A DNA stretch of 64,000 nucleotides, taken from contig JBFWRU010000003.1 in NCBI GenBank assembly GCA_050248735.1, positions 186,001 to 250,000 of the forward strand, in the 5' to 3' direction. This document shows positions 38,301 to 47,658 of the stretch, piece after piece. The stretch's first letter is position 1. Every line of letters starts with the position of its first letter. This DNA comes from JACKFE01 sp050248735 (GTDB lineage: Bacteria > Nitrospirota > Nitrospiria > Nitrospirales > UBA8639). The notes beneath the pieces are model-generated. The model ran no database searches. It was given only the letters and a program-made list of their open reading frames with translations, and had not been told where the DNA came from. Position numbers and translations under genes: made by a program.

Positions 38301-39603
38301 TCATCAACCCATCCAAAGACTGCTGCAGTATTATGCGGAAACCTGGGGAATGGTCTGTCAGGTGGCGAACGACGCCTCGGCCGGCCTGGACCTGATCCAC
38401 AATGCACATTCCCAAAACCAACCATTCGATGCCGTGATCGTCAATTACGCCATTTCTGAATCTCAGGGGTCGGACAAAATGACTTTGGGATTAGCCATTC
38501 AACAAGATTCCCATCTTCGCAACGTTCCCTTCATCCTTCTTGCAGAACTGGGTAAACGAGGCGAAGCTCGATTAACCCAGGATTCTGGTTTCGTGGCGTA
38601 TTTAGCCCAACCGGTACGATACCAACAATTATATGACTGCCTGAGGATGGTACTCGACAAGACAGAGGAATCTTCAGGCCCGTTGTTGACCCCTCACACG
38701 CCGAAAGAGTTACGTTCAAAAACTCAGCATCGAATTTTGTTGGTCGAAGATAATCTCGTCAACCAAAAGGTGGTAGTCCGGATGCTACAAACCATGGGAT
38801 TCCGGAGTGATATCGCCACGACAGGCCGTGAAGCTCTTGAGGTATTCCGGCAGACCGCTTACGACCTGATCCTGATGGATTGTCAAATGCCGGACATGGA
38901 CGGTTTTGAAGCTACACGCCAGATCCGGGCATGGGAAACGGACGTACCACAGAATCGGGAGTTAAAAGAGGAAGAATCTGTCTCTCTCAACTCTTCACTC
39001 CTGACTCCTCAGCGTTCCCGAATACCCATTGTTGCTCTCACCGCTAATGCTCTTCAGGGTGATCGTGATCGGTGTTTGGAAGCGGGCATGGATGATTTTC
39101 TTGCTAAACCGGTGCGCATGAAAGACTTGAAGGTCAAATTACAAATATGGCTCACATCACAGACAGCACCTCTTGATGCCCAAGACCCGAAACAGCCACA
39201 TGGGCCAAACCCCTTTTCGTCGGAAACCCCGACCGAGCTCGTACAGGATCCCATCGACCAGGCAGTCTGGGATGAACTTCGGGAATTGGGAGGCGAGGAT
39301 GAACCAGACTTCTTATGCACTTTGATTGATCAATTCCTTGATGATCTCCCCCGGCACCTGCATAACATTGAACAGGCCCTTCAACAACAAGACTCCCCCG
39401 CACTCACCAAGGCTGCCCATACATGCAAGGGAAGCTCCCGTTATTTAGGAGCATTCCCCCTTTCCGAACTTTGTCGTCAGTTGGAAACCTTTGGGCGTGA
39501 GCATAAATTTTCAGGTATCGACCGATATCTCTCCGATCTTCACACTGAAATTTCACGAGTACGTCACTCCCTTCAAGGGCTTCGTCCTCATATCACAAGT
39601 TAA
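35347..39603 (+). CDS. hybrid histidine kinase: PAS domains, GAF, HisKA-HATPase, two receivers, HPt
   Basis: The 1418-residue cytoplasmic phosphorelay kinase has four PAS-type domains (about 12-130, 160-285, 290-400, 580-700) with a GAF domain at about 410-575. The HisKA domain has phosphoacceptor histidine 743 in MSHEIRTPLN. The HATPase (about 850-960) has DTGIGLS and GGSGLGLAIS. The first receiver (about 978-1095) is degenerate, with asparagine 1033 where the aspartate should be. The second receiver is intact (D1178 in MDCQMPDMDG). An HPt domain with H1358 ends the protein. A serine-rich insert of about 25 residues splits the second receiver. No output domain is present. Confidence 0.92.
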   Translation: MPEPTLHETSFDVLDHLPQGVFILRQDWIVDFWNHSLEEWTAIPKTTILGRPIGDFYPTLITPVYSSRLEALFQGGPPAIFSYQFHPHFLPCLGTNGLPRIQQTVAKALWNQREGTWQALIMIQDVTNLHRQVQESERLRNRTGQEIARHQKTEAALQESEIRLTLAVNGINEGIWDWMDVSQDEEWWSPHFYELLGYTPGEIPANLKTFKRLLHPDDYSNTFQALHDHFHTYAPFDIHCRLQTKPGDFRWFRNRGTVLRDSQSRPTRMAGSIQDITERKKTDEQFRLVVEAAPSGMIMIDQQGTIVLVNQLVTQLFGYPREEMLGHPVEMLIPGGFQPQHPAHRTQLLTQPQPRTIGNEEDLYGLRKDRSEFPVELGLNPLVIVDETFMLASVVDITERKNAQATVAAQNRLLALDAEVGRIINQTQDLPILLQQCTQAIVDHLQAAFARIWTLNSSQSLLELQASAGLYTHLNGPHGRIPVGQFKIGQIASQKKPHLTNKVIGDPRIPEQEWAKQEGLLAFAGYPLLKDQDVVGVLALFAKHPLTDMTLETLKMVGDRITTAIERQQIRQAHHALFQRNERILASVGEGIFGLDLNGYTTFVNPAGASMLGYEPHELIGLLMHTTIHHTKPDGSPYPRETCPMYAAFKDGVVHHKEDEVLWRKDGTSFPISYSSTPIRDDQNHLVGAVVIFTDNTEQIRANEKIRQTTQNLETINKDLQAARDEALAAARAKSDFLATMSHEIRTPLNAVIGLTGLLLNTSLNDDQQDMVNTVQQSGEFLLGIINDILDFSKIEAGKLDLEMVDFDIRATLDDIIGLLSEQAMAKDLELSALIEASTPLEIHGDPGRIRQILVNLISNAIKFTNSGVISVYVSAKHNGDQGLILHFSVSDTGIGLSAEAQLNLFQSFSQADSSTTRKYGGSGLGLAISKRLVTLMHGEIGVESQAGQGSRFWFTLPAACSPRPHRFPEPCNSLQGRRLCIIDGHQPIQRLLQYYAETWGMVCQVANDASAGLDLIHNAHSQNQPFDAVIVNYAISESQGSDKMTLGLAIQQDSHLRNVPFILLAELGKRGEARLTQDSGFVAYLAQPVRYQQLYDCLRMVLDKTEESSGPLLTPHTPKELRSKTQHRILLVEDNLVNQKVVVRMLQTMGFRSDIATTGREALEVFRQTAYDLILMDCQMPDMDGFEATRQIRAWETDVPQNRELKEEESVSLNSSLLTPQRSRIPIVALTANALQGDRDRCLEAGMDDFLAKPVRMKDLKVKLQIWLTSQTAPLDAQDPKQPHGPNPFSSETPTELVQDPIDQAVWDELRELGGEDEPDFLCTLIDQFLDDLPRHLHNIEQALQQQDSPALTKAAHTCKGSSRYLGAFPLSELCRQLETFGREHKFSGIDRYLSDLHTEISRVRHSLQGLRPHITS

Positions 39604-39614
39604 TCGGTTCATCC

Positions 39615-42612
39615 ATGGGTACAACATTTCACGCTCCCCACTTTCGATGGGAGAACCGAAAACCCTGGCCTTCCGACTTGGCTGACTTCCACATTGGTAA
39701 CATGCCATTCCGTTGGACCCATCTCATTCTCCTGGCATTTCTGGGAGTTTTTTCTGATCGATCTCGCCCTGCCGTTGGGTGTGGCCAGCGGCATTCCCTA
39801 TGTCATCTGTGTCAGCATGGCAAGCTCGTTGGATCTTCGATGGGTATGGGGAACGGCTATACTCTCTTCGCTTCTCGTTCTTGCAGGGATGGAATTTTCT
39901 CCCCATGGAGGAGAAGAGTGGAAAGTATTAGCGAATCGAGGGTTCGCATTAGTCGCCATCTGGGCCACCATGTTGGCTACACTCCGGTGGCTGCGATCAA
40001 GGGAACATCTGGCCCATTTGAACCATACACTAGAACAACAGGTGGAAGAACGCACACACAGTTTAGGCAGTGCGAATCAGGCCCTCACGCGACAAATTCT
40101 CGATCGGGACCAGATAGCCTGTCAGCTTCAAGACAGCGAAGCTCTACTGACTTTGGTGATCGAGGGAACCAGCGAAGGGATTTGGGATTAGGATATCAAC
40201 CAAAACATTCTCCATTTTAGCCCGAGGGTTAAAGAATTATTGGGATACAAGCCGGAGGAGTTTCATGCTTCCTTACCCAACTTCCATGAACACATTCATC
40301 CACAGGATATTCCACGATTGAACCTCGCATTTCAGGAACACTTGACCAAACAAATCCCCTTCGATATCGAACTTCGCGTCTGCACAAAAATTAGAGAGTA
40401 CTGGCATTTTCGTATGCGAGGGCAAACGGTTCGAAATACCGAGAACCAACCGATTCGGATGGCCGGGTCTCTCATGGATATCACCAGCGAACGATTGGCG
40501 ATGCAACGCCAGAACACGCAGATTGCCATCTCTCATGTCTTAGCCGAGGCTTCAAATTTCGAGCAGGCCATACCTGATATTCTTCAAGCCGTGTGCAGAG
40601 AGATGGAATGGGTGGTGGGATCTGTGTGGGAAACCGATGCGGCCAATATCCGATTGCATTGTTCCGCGATTGTGGATATCGGTTCTCCTCCACATCCGTT
40701 ATTTGTCCAAGAGTCACAACGAACAATTTTCCCGGGCGGGATAGGGTTACTGGGCAGGGTCTGGGCAAACCAAGATCCTTTGTGGATTTGGGACGTCACT
40801 AGGGACTCAAATTTCCCCCGAGTTCCTTTTGCCATCCAAGAACACTTGCAAGGGGCCGTGCCTTTCCTGTTCAGGTGGGAAATGATCGATTGGGCGTCAT
40901 GGAATTTTTCTCCCAAGATCCCATCTCCGCCAATACGGAGTTTCTCCTCGCCATAACGGTCATCGGCAACCAGATTGAACAGTTTCTCGAACGAAAAGCC
41001 GTGGAATCACAGTTATTAGGGAACAAAAAAGAACTGGAACACACCAAACAGGAACTCCTGGTTGCCCGCGATCAGGCCCTAGCCGCTGCCCAGGCCAAAT
41101 CCAATTTTCTGACAACCATGAGTCATGAAATGCGAACGCCCCTCAATGGCGTGATCGGGCTGACGGAAATCATCTTGGCGGATGACGTTTCTGCCAATCA
41201 CCAGGAAATATTGAAAACCATCTCATCATGTGGTACCGCACTTCTTCTCCTGATTAACGACATTTTGGATTATTCTAAAATGGAAGCTGACAAGCTTTCG
41301 TTAGAATGTCTCGATTTTAACTTACGGACCGTCCTGGAAGAGGCCTTGGATATTCTGGCCCCCCGAGCCTCACACAACCAGTTAGAATTTACAGGGTTAA
41401 TAGACACATCGATTCCGGTCCAGCTTCGAGGAGATCCCCATCGGTTGCGACAAATTCTGATCAACCTGATAGGCAATGCCATTAAATTTACTGATCGCGG
41501 CCAGGTCAACATCCGCGTGACCCCCGAATCGCTGGAATCCAATTCGATTCTCATCCGGTTTGAGGTGACGGACACCGGCATAGGCATTGCCCCGAACCTT
41601 CAACAAAACCTCTTTCATGCCTTTCATCAAGCCGATTCCACTATGGCCAGGAAATTTAGTGGAACGGGCCTGGGATTGGCCATCTCCAAACAACTGCTGG
41701 AATTGATGGGTGGAATGATCGGCTTTACGAGCAATCAGGGAATCGGAAGCTGCTTTTGGTGCACCATACCCTTTGAACGCCGGCATTCATCGGAACCACC
41801 TACAGAATACCAACCATGGCATAACCTACGGACTTGCTTGATCGAAGGTTCGGTGAACATGCAGGAGGTCCTCACCCATTATCTTCAATCCTGGGGCATT
41901 GTTTGCAAAAACAGCCGCAGCCGAAGGTCTTGACTTGGTGGAACAGGCCCAAAACAGGACGGACAGCCTATTGACTTACTGATTGTCGACGCCTCTTTGC
42001 CGATATGGATCCTTGGGCATTCGACCGAACCATTTCCTCCAATCCCCTATTTTCCTCGATCAAATTGATCTTATTGACGGATTTAAGCACCAGAGACCTG
42101 GGCCACCAATCAGCCCAAGCCGGATATCTGGCCTATATAATAAAACCACTTCACTATCGCAAATTGTATAACGGCATACGGAACGCGATGGAGAATACCC
42201 TCGCCCATGAAGATCTACCGATGGCTCACGCTTCAGATTCCTTAACTAAAGCTATGACGTGATTTTCATGGATTGTCAAATGCCTGAGGTTGACGGATAT
42301 GAAACCACCCGTATGATCCGGGCCCGTGAAGTGGAAGAAGGAGTCAGCGAGGAGGCAACAGAGAAAGGATCTGTTTCACTCGACCCTTCTCTCCTGACTT
42401 CTCACCCCTCCCGGGTGCCCATTATTGCTCTGACAGCCAATGCCCTGCCAACCGACCGGGCACGATGCTTGGAAGCAGGTATGGATGATTTCCTTACCAA
42501 ACCCGTGTCCCTCTTCCAATTGGAATCCACACTGCAGCGAACCAAGCAAGCTTTGCTGGAATTTCAAGATCAGATTTTTCGGCCGGTGCACCTTTCCGCC
42601 TTCAAACACTGA
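39615..42612 (+). pseudogene. decayed hybrid histidine kinase, relative of the upstream gene
   Basis: Pieces in all three frames together spell a membrane-anchored hybrid kinase: three N-terminal membrane helices, a coiled coil, a PAS domain, a GAF-like domain, HisKA (MSHEMRTPLNGVIG), HATPase, and fragments of two receivers. The lesions are a frameshift in a T6 run at 39749-39754, an in-frame TAG at 40189-40191 (W in the intact GIWDW motif), loss of one base near 40872, gain of one in an A run near 41909, further shifts near 41960-42005, and a deletion near 42250 that removed the start of the last receiver. It is almost certainly non-functional. Confidence 0.9.
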
Positions 42613-42667
42613 TTTCCCACACACACGCCCCCTGCCCGCAAGCCCCTCACGACTGAAGAAGTTCCGA

Positions 42668-44476
42668 TTATGATGCCGAGACTAGATGATTGCTTGGATG
42701 GACAATTCGAAATCTGACCTCATCGGTATGGTTATAAGCCGACACTTCATCCCCCACAAACAATCCACAACGGTAGAGCCCAAGCGGCCAGCCACCCTGG
42801 GGAACTCGAAGTCGAAAATACCCTGATTGTTCGTTCATGGACATCACCACCTGATCCTGGGCCAATGCTGACTGATTCGGTGAGATGGCCGACGTTTCGA
42901 GAAAACATTCGGTAGTTAAGGGCACCTCGTCATACGAAGGCGTGGCCAAAGCAAACACCAAATACAGGTCTTGTTGAGTGGGCAGAAAAGTATCTCCCGG
43001 GTCAAGAGGAATAAAATCATGGCTGCCCATGAGCATATCATCTCGGAAAATCATTTTGGATGGAATGACAAATCGAAACCAGCTGAAATCCGCATCCCGC
43101 CCCATCAGGGAAGCCCGTATAGGAATCGGTTGAGAAACCTTGGGAGGCTTTAGATTCAACTCTTGAGAACCTTCATTGTCAGAACCGGAAGAGGTAGTAG
43201 GATCTGGCGTCCGTTTCGCCTCCTGGGGATGTTTTTCAGATTGGGGGATATGCGGCCTGATCCGCTCTAGCCACATCGCCACCTTCTCCTGATCCAGTAC
43301 TGGAATGCCTGGAATCACGGGTGGATCATCAGGGTTTTCTTCTACCCCTTCCCCAGGAACCTTGGTGGGTTCAGGATTTTCTGGAGGGCTGGGGGAAAGC
43401 TCCTGAAGTATTTCAAAATGCAACATCGCCTCTTCCCATCGCTCCAAATGCACCAGGCTCTGGCCAATCCGGAAAACGGAGTCCAAAAATATTTCCGATA
43501 ATGTCCCGCTAATGGGTCCCAGATCAATCGCCTTTTGCAGGAATTGCACGGCTTCTTCATATTGCCCTAATTCCATCAATGTTACGCCTAGCTCATACGT
43601 CGCACGGTAATCAGTGGGACGAAGGTTCACCACTTGACGAAGAACGGGTTCGGCTTCTTGAAAACGCCCATTGGCATATAATTCCCAGGCTTGATTGCGG
43701 ATCAGCCCCCACTCCTTGTGATCCGAAGAGGAACCGTCCGGACTATAAATGGGTTGGAAACGACGTCCGCGTTCTTTTGTGGCTCCATAAACAATCATCA
43801 AGAGATTGCGTGCCGCTATTTCCACGGGGGACCCTCTGGAAACCATGCGCATTACCACTTCAACCTCCTTCCGAGCTTCTTCATACTGCAATACATCAAA
43901 CAACGCGCGAGCTAAAGACAGTCGCCACCCCGGCAACTCGGGAACCAAAGCGGAGGCTAATTCATACTCTTTCACGGACTCTTCCAAGCGATCAAGCGTC
44001 CGAAGTTCTTGTGCCAACCTTAAGTGGACAAGTGGATTCTGTGTATCAACGCTTGCTATACGTTGAAATTCTTCAATAGCCAGGTCTGCCTGACCGGATC
44101 GAACCAATAAGCTCCATTTGCTCCATCGAACATCCAAGGATTGAGGAGCCTGTCCTAAAACCTTTTCATACGCCTCAAGGGCCTCCTGATTTTGTCGCAC
44201 CGTTGCAAGTATATCCCCCCTCAATTTTTCAAATCGGAAGAATTGAGGAAAGGTCTGCAGTCCATCGTTCAGAATATCCAATGCATGAACGGAAGCTCCC
44301 TTCAGCCAGGCCGCCTTAGCTATGGCCAGAATATTTTCTTCCGGACTCACCGTTTCAGGCTGAGCTAAGGAGGTCCCAACAAACGTGACGATCAGACAAA
44401 TTTGCATAATCGCCTGTACCCGCCTTCTCAAGGTAACGTGTGGATGTGGGAAAAGCCACTTATCGCTTAATCGCAT
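42668..44476 (-). CDS. exported TPR-repeat protein
   Basis: The 602-residue product has an N-terminal hydrophobic segment (about residues 20-38, ending TSLAQP) that looks like a signal peptide. Several TPR units follow (about 45-380; for example NQEALEAYEKVLGQAPQSL and YEEAVQFLQKAIDLGP). A proline/acid-rich linker follows, then a C-terminal beta-rich domain of about 150 residues (DADFSWFRFVIPSKM onwards) that I do not recognise. TPRs mediate protein contacts; the partner is unknown. It lies convergent to the broken kinase. Confidence 0.7.
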   Translation of the reverse strand: MRLSDKWLFPHPHVTLRRRVQAIMQICLIVTFVGTSLAQPETVSPEENILAIAKAAWLKGASVHALDILNDGLQTFPQFFRFEKLRGDILATVRQNQEALEAYEKVLGQAPQSLDVRWSKWSLLVRSGQADLAIEEFQRIASVDTQNPLVHLRLAQELRTLDRLEESVKEYELASALVPELPGWRLSLARALFDVLQYEEARKEVEVVMRMVSRGSPVEIAARNLLMIVYGATKERGRRFQPIYSPDGSSSDHKEWGLIRNQAWELYANGRFQEAEPVLRQVVNLRPTDYRATYELGVTLMELGQYEEAVQFLQKAIDLGPISGTLSEIFLDSVFRIGQSLVHLERWEEAMLHFEILQELSPSPPENPEPTKVPGEGVEENPDDPPVIPGIPVLDQEKVAMWLERIRPHIPQSEKHPQEAKRTPDPTTSSGSDNEGSQELNLKPPKVSQPIPIRASLMGRDADFSWFRFVIPSKMIFRDDMLMGSHDFIPLDPGDTFLPTQQDLYLVFALATPSYDEVPLTTECFLETSAISPNQSALAQDQVVMSMNEQSGYFRLRVPQGGWPLGLYRCGLFVGDEVSAYNHTDEVRFRIVHPSNHLVSAS

Positions 44477-44689
44477 GATGGCCTATCTCAAATGAAACAA
44501 AAATTAACAAGCAACTGCCCAAGGAGGATGGAATATGTAATTTGTGAGTCGGCTTGTATCACCTTGCGACCCAACTCCTGGTAGAAAAAGGCAGATCAAT
44601 TGACCATTTTCAAATGGGCCGGAACATAATTTTCTACTCTGTAATTATATTCAAGAACCGTGAAGACTGTCGAGGAAAGGAAGGAAAGG

Positions 44690-44724
44690 CCTAGGAAACA
44701 GCTCTAAAATAGCTGCCCCCTAGG
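44690..44724. terminator. hairpin after the small 44740-44988 gene
   Basis: A stem of CCTAGG with CCTAGG, plus inner CAGCT with AGCTG, can form on either strand. On the minus strand it lies just past the stop of the 44740-44988 gene and is followed by a pyrimidine-rich stretch (CCTTTCCTTCC). It is a plausible terminator without a clean U-run. Confidence 0.35.
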
Positions 44725-44739
44725 TTTATCAATACTACT

Positions 44740-44988
44740 TTACCATAAACGGGATTTCACTCGCGTCGACGCCTTGCTCTCTTGAGTTGCCGCTTTGCCT
44801 TCTAATTTGTTTTTCGGGAGGACAATGTCTTTAAAGGCATTCTGACGTTGATTGGCCACGGCTGTCGAAATCCCAAGATAAATCTTCCTGGCTGCATCCG
44901 ACCACTTGGGATCAAATGGAGCTCCTCGAAAGGCTGCCTCTGCCGCTCTTTTTTCATCGTGTGTTAATGACCGAACCGGTTGATACAT
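44740..44988 (-). CDS. small conserved-looking protein of unknown function
   Basis: The 82-residue, basic, soluble protein starts MYQPVRSLTHDEKRAAEAAF. I chose the ATG at 44988 because GGAGGAA lies seven bases upstream; an earlier in-frame ATG at 45033 lacks this. A glycine-rich turn (FRGAPFDPKWSDAARKIY) follows, and the C-terminus is lysine/serine-rich. I do not recognise a domain. It lies 34 bases downstream of a small zinc-ribbon-like gene on the same strand, so the two may form an operon. Confidence 0.6.
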   Translation of the reverse strand: MYQPVRSLTHDEKRAAEAAFRGAPFDPKWSDAARKIYLGISTAVANQRQNAFKDIVLPKNKLEGKAATQESKASTRVKSRLW

Positions 44989-45022
44989 ACTTTCCTCCAT
45001 AAATTTTTGTATTGAAGTTCGC

Positions 45023-45169
45023 TTAGTGAACAAGAGGACGAGGCTCGCGTTCTGCTTGTACCCGTTTCCCGCAATTCAAACAGACGAAATATAAAATGCT
45101 TAACCCGACTTCTAAGTCCACGGCCCGCTCGAGAATCATGGAACCCTGGCATTTTTCACAACTTTTCAT
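45023..45169 (-). CDS. small two-CxxC protein
   Basis: This 48-residue protein has two CxxC pairs (CEKC near residue 4 and CLNC near residue 30), likely binding one zinc ion as a zinc ribbon. The start at 45169 is supported by AAGGAG at good spacing; an upstream ATG at 45220 is not. Small two-CxxC proteins of this kind are common in bacterial genomes, and the function is unknown. It pairs with the following small gene. Confidence 0.6.
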   Translation of the reverse strand: MKSCEKCQGSMILERAVDLEVGLSILYFVCLNCGKRVQAEREPRPLVH

Positions 45170-45731
45170 AGGACTCCTTTTTAGAGGGTGCTGTGTGGTA
45201 CGAAGATGATTGCTGAGCAAATGATATGCCTCTCAAACGGGAAAGCATGAAAACGCACTATCTGGCAAAAAAGGCCAAGACATGGCTTCTTTCCCATCGT
45301 TAAAAGGAAAAACTGGAATAAGAAATAAATGAAGTCTATCGAGTAGTGTTAATCTAACTGACAGAACACTTGGAGAAGGAGAGTTTTTCCATAAGGGATT
45401 ATAGCCATAAAATGATGTTCTTAATGGTTGATTGGTTTCATCGTTGTTAAAGGACCCGACACCTCAACATATCAATGCCTTAAGTAAGACAATCATCATC
45501 GTCTTCTTCTCAACTCTGGGATCAATAGAGTAAAGACTGACCTTCTTGAACGATCATCACTCACACTGGCAAGACAGATTTTGACGAACCATCCTACTGG
45601 TTTTTGGCGAGAAGTGACTGGAAGGAGAAATCAGACTTGTGGCCCAAGCATTTCTCGGGATTTGCAGACGAAGAATTCACCACAACCGCTAAAACGACGG
45701 GGATCGGAGATTCTTGAACAGAACAACGCGA
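45170..45731. other. gene-poor stretch between small genes and bactofilin
   Basis: About 560 bases of comparatively AT-rich DNA. Only short frames without ribosome binding sites are present on either strand. The promoter of the two small minus-strand genes presumably lies in the right-hand end of this stretch. I see no repeats or RNA genes. Confidence 0.4.
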
Positions 45732-46175
45732 TTATGAGTGGTCAAAAGATGTTTGATCCATCGAGACTTTTCCATTAAACATGCCGCCTGTCTCTACTGA
45801 TAACTGAGGGGTGGTTAACGTTCCGTCAATAAATCCAGGACACAAAAGATTCACTTTTTCCCTGGCTACCACGTTTCCATAGATATTGCCTTTACAAACC
45901 ACTGTGCCTGCCTCAATGGTGGCCCTCACTTCTGCCTGCCTGCCAACAACAAGAGTGCCTTTGGTGTGAACCATACCTTCTAATTGTCCGTCAATTTGAA
46001 CACTTCCCTCATACCAAATTTCCCCCGTACATTTCACGCCGCTCCCGAAGAAAGCCACGACCTCATGTTTTTCCCCTAACACGGACGTGGGAACCAACCA
46101 TGTTTTTTGGGAACCAACTTGAGTTCGTGGGTCAACACTGACAGGTAACGTAGTTTCTTCAGTAATTACCGACAT
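45732..46175 (-). CDS. bactofilin-family cytoskeletal protein
   Basis: Bactofilins are small proteins that polymerise without nucleotide and act as scaffolds. The 147-residue product has an unstructured N-terminus of about 40 residues, then the bactofilin beta-helix: repeats such as GEIWYEGSVQIDGQLEG, TLVVGRQAEVRA and GNIYGNVVAREKVNL. It ends with a short tail. There is no signal peptide or membrane segment. It sits alone among small genes, and a partner peptidase is not visible nearby. Confidence 0.85.
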   Translation of the reverse strand: MSVITEETTLPVSVDPRTQVGSQKTWLVPTSVLGEKHEVVAFFGSGVKCTGEIWYEGSVQIDGQLEGMVHTKGTLVVGRQAEVRATIEAGTVVCKGNIYGNVVAREKVNLLCPGFIDGTLTTPQLSVETGGMFNGKVSMDQTSFDHS

Positions 46176-46531
46176 AGGCCTCCCTCCATCAATCGAATGT
46201 AAGATGAAAAGACATAATCCTTTCCTGAATTTCCTACATCAGGAAATAAGACAACTCTCTGAAAATCTTATTCCAGCTTAACGAATTTCCAGAATATGGC
46301 AATAGCAATATGTCAAAACCCGACAATCGGTCGGATGTCAAGCATTTCGTCATGGATTATAGATGAAAAACCGGGAAGGCTTGAACGGCACGGGAAATCC
46401 CACGGTATCAAAGGAAAGAGAAAGACGCTACCGAAAAGATGAAGTGAGCGGGCACTCATTCTAAGGCAAGGAAAACCCGAAACTTCAAAAAACACGTCTC
46501 TTTATAATGGGAACCTCGTGCCGTAAACCCA

Positions 46532-46735
46532 TCAGAACCGGACTTCCGTTTGAATATAAAAGGTATCGGTGTCATTGGCCGGAGGGTTTCCCGGAACACC
46601 CGTCTGGCTTGTAACATAAGAACCCTTGAAGAAGTGGTCATAGCCGGCATAAAAACTGAGGTTGGCCAAGGCCTCAAGCACTTCGAACAACGGATCCCGA
46701 TCAAGAACCTCCCACAGGTTATCGAGCGAGAACAA
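46532..46735 (-). pseudogene. C-terminal fragment of an outer-membrane beta-barrel protein
   Basis: The 67-residue fragment reads like the end of a porin: alternating hydrophobic strands (ANLSFYAGYDHFF), then DTDTFYIQTEVRF with the terminal phenylalanine that signals barrel assembly. The ending is reminiscent of alginate-export-type barrels. A stop codon lies directly upstream in frame, so the rest of the gene is missing or frameshifted. It is a relic rather than a gene. Confidence 0.5.
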
Positions 46736-46830
46736 CGCTTAAAAATTTGGCAACTACAAATGCAGGATTGTCTCCTCGACAAACCATCCTGCTGTGGTCA
46801 TTTTCGGCACAGGGGATGCCTCTGAGCTTT

Positions 46831-47010
46831 TCAGCCCAAAGACCGCCCATTCTTTGAGGAGGCTCTGGCAAATGTCCTACCGAGAGTCATACTGAGATAC
46901 TCGATTTCTTCCGGTGTGAATGCCGGCTCTCCTTCTCCTTTCCTCAAGACTCCTATCACTGGCCGGACGCGAATGTTTAATATTTTGATGCGTCGGAGCG
47001 TGAGTAACCC
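46831..47010 (-). pseudogene. possible coding relic
   Basis: A 59-codon open stretch without a start codon encodes a protein-like sequence (for example FTPEEIEYLSMTLGRTFA) with natural-looking amphipathic composition. It begins right after an in-frame stop. I do not recognise the family. It lies in the same decayed zone as the porin fragment. The support is composition only. Confidence 0.2.
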
Positions 47011-47390
47011 TCAAGCCGATCCTTTGCACAAGGTAATAAAGGAAGCCACAACACAATAACTTTTGCTCGACTACGATAATCCTTGAATCCCCCTCATATG
47101 AATACCAGAACTATGGTGTGTGAGGAGTGATGCCCCGGTATTCCCGCCCGATAAAATATAGACGGATTTGCGTCCTCTGCTGTTTTTTCTTCACCCTACA
47201 TTCAGCATGTAGCGGCAAACTTTCCTGATATTCTCAGGCCTATTCACCAATCGGAAAGATATTCTTGGAAAGAGGCATTGCATACCAGAACCATGATTCA
47301 CAGGAAGCTTATGGAGAAGTACCCTATTTTTTCGATCACGGAAGTGAGCTTGGGATCAGCAGAGTTGAAGAGCATCAATCGGGAAAGGAA

Positions 47391-47435
47391 TGGAGCCAGC
47401 GAGTGGGATTGAACAATCGACCTGCGGTTTACGAA
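47391..47435 (-). pseudogene. 3' fragment of tRNA-Thr(CGU), probable attachment-site scar
   Basis: On the minus strand 45 bases read from the anticodon loop TTCGTAA, through ACCGCAGGTC and the T-loop TTCAATC, to the acceptor strand CGCTGGC, discriminator T and CCA. The upstream bases do not pair with the anticodon stem or acceptor strand, so the 5' half is gone. The T-stem has mismatches (GATTG against CCACT). Integrases of mobile elements commonly use the anticodon-to-3'-end part of tRNA genes as attachment sites and duplicate just this segment. Confidence 0.7.
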
Positions 47436-47658
47436 GTCTATTTGACCAAAATTACTTCCACATTGAAAATGGTCTGCTTTTCCGAACTTATCTGACAAAT
47501 CATGTGTTTCCCAATTTTAAAGATCCCCCTGGAAATAGTTCTACAAGAAATGTTTCAGCCGACCGGCTTATTAAGAATCATAATTTCACAGATATACCAA
47601 CCACTACCTAAAACTCTGATCACCATTTTTAAGAAATTAAATGATAGGATTCAACCGA

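Noticed and set aside
47265..47495. 76-codon frame over the tRNA fragment
   Set aside because: It is unlike any protein and spans the tRNA-Thr relic.
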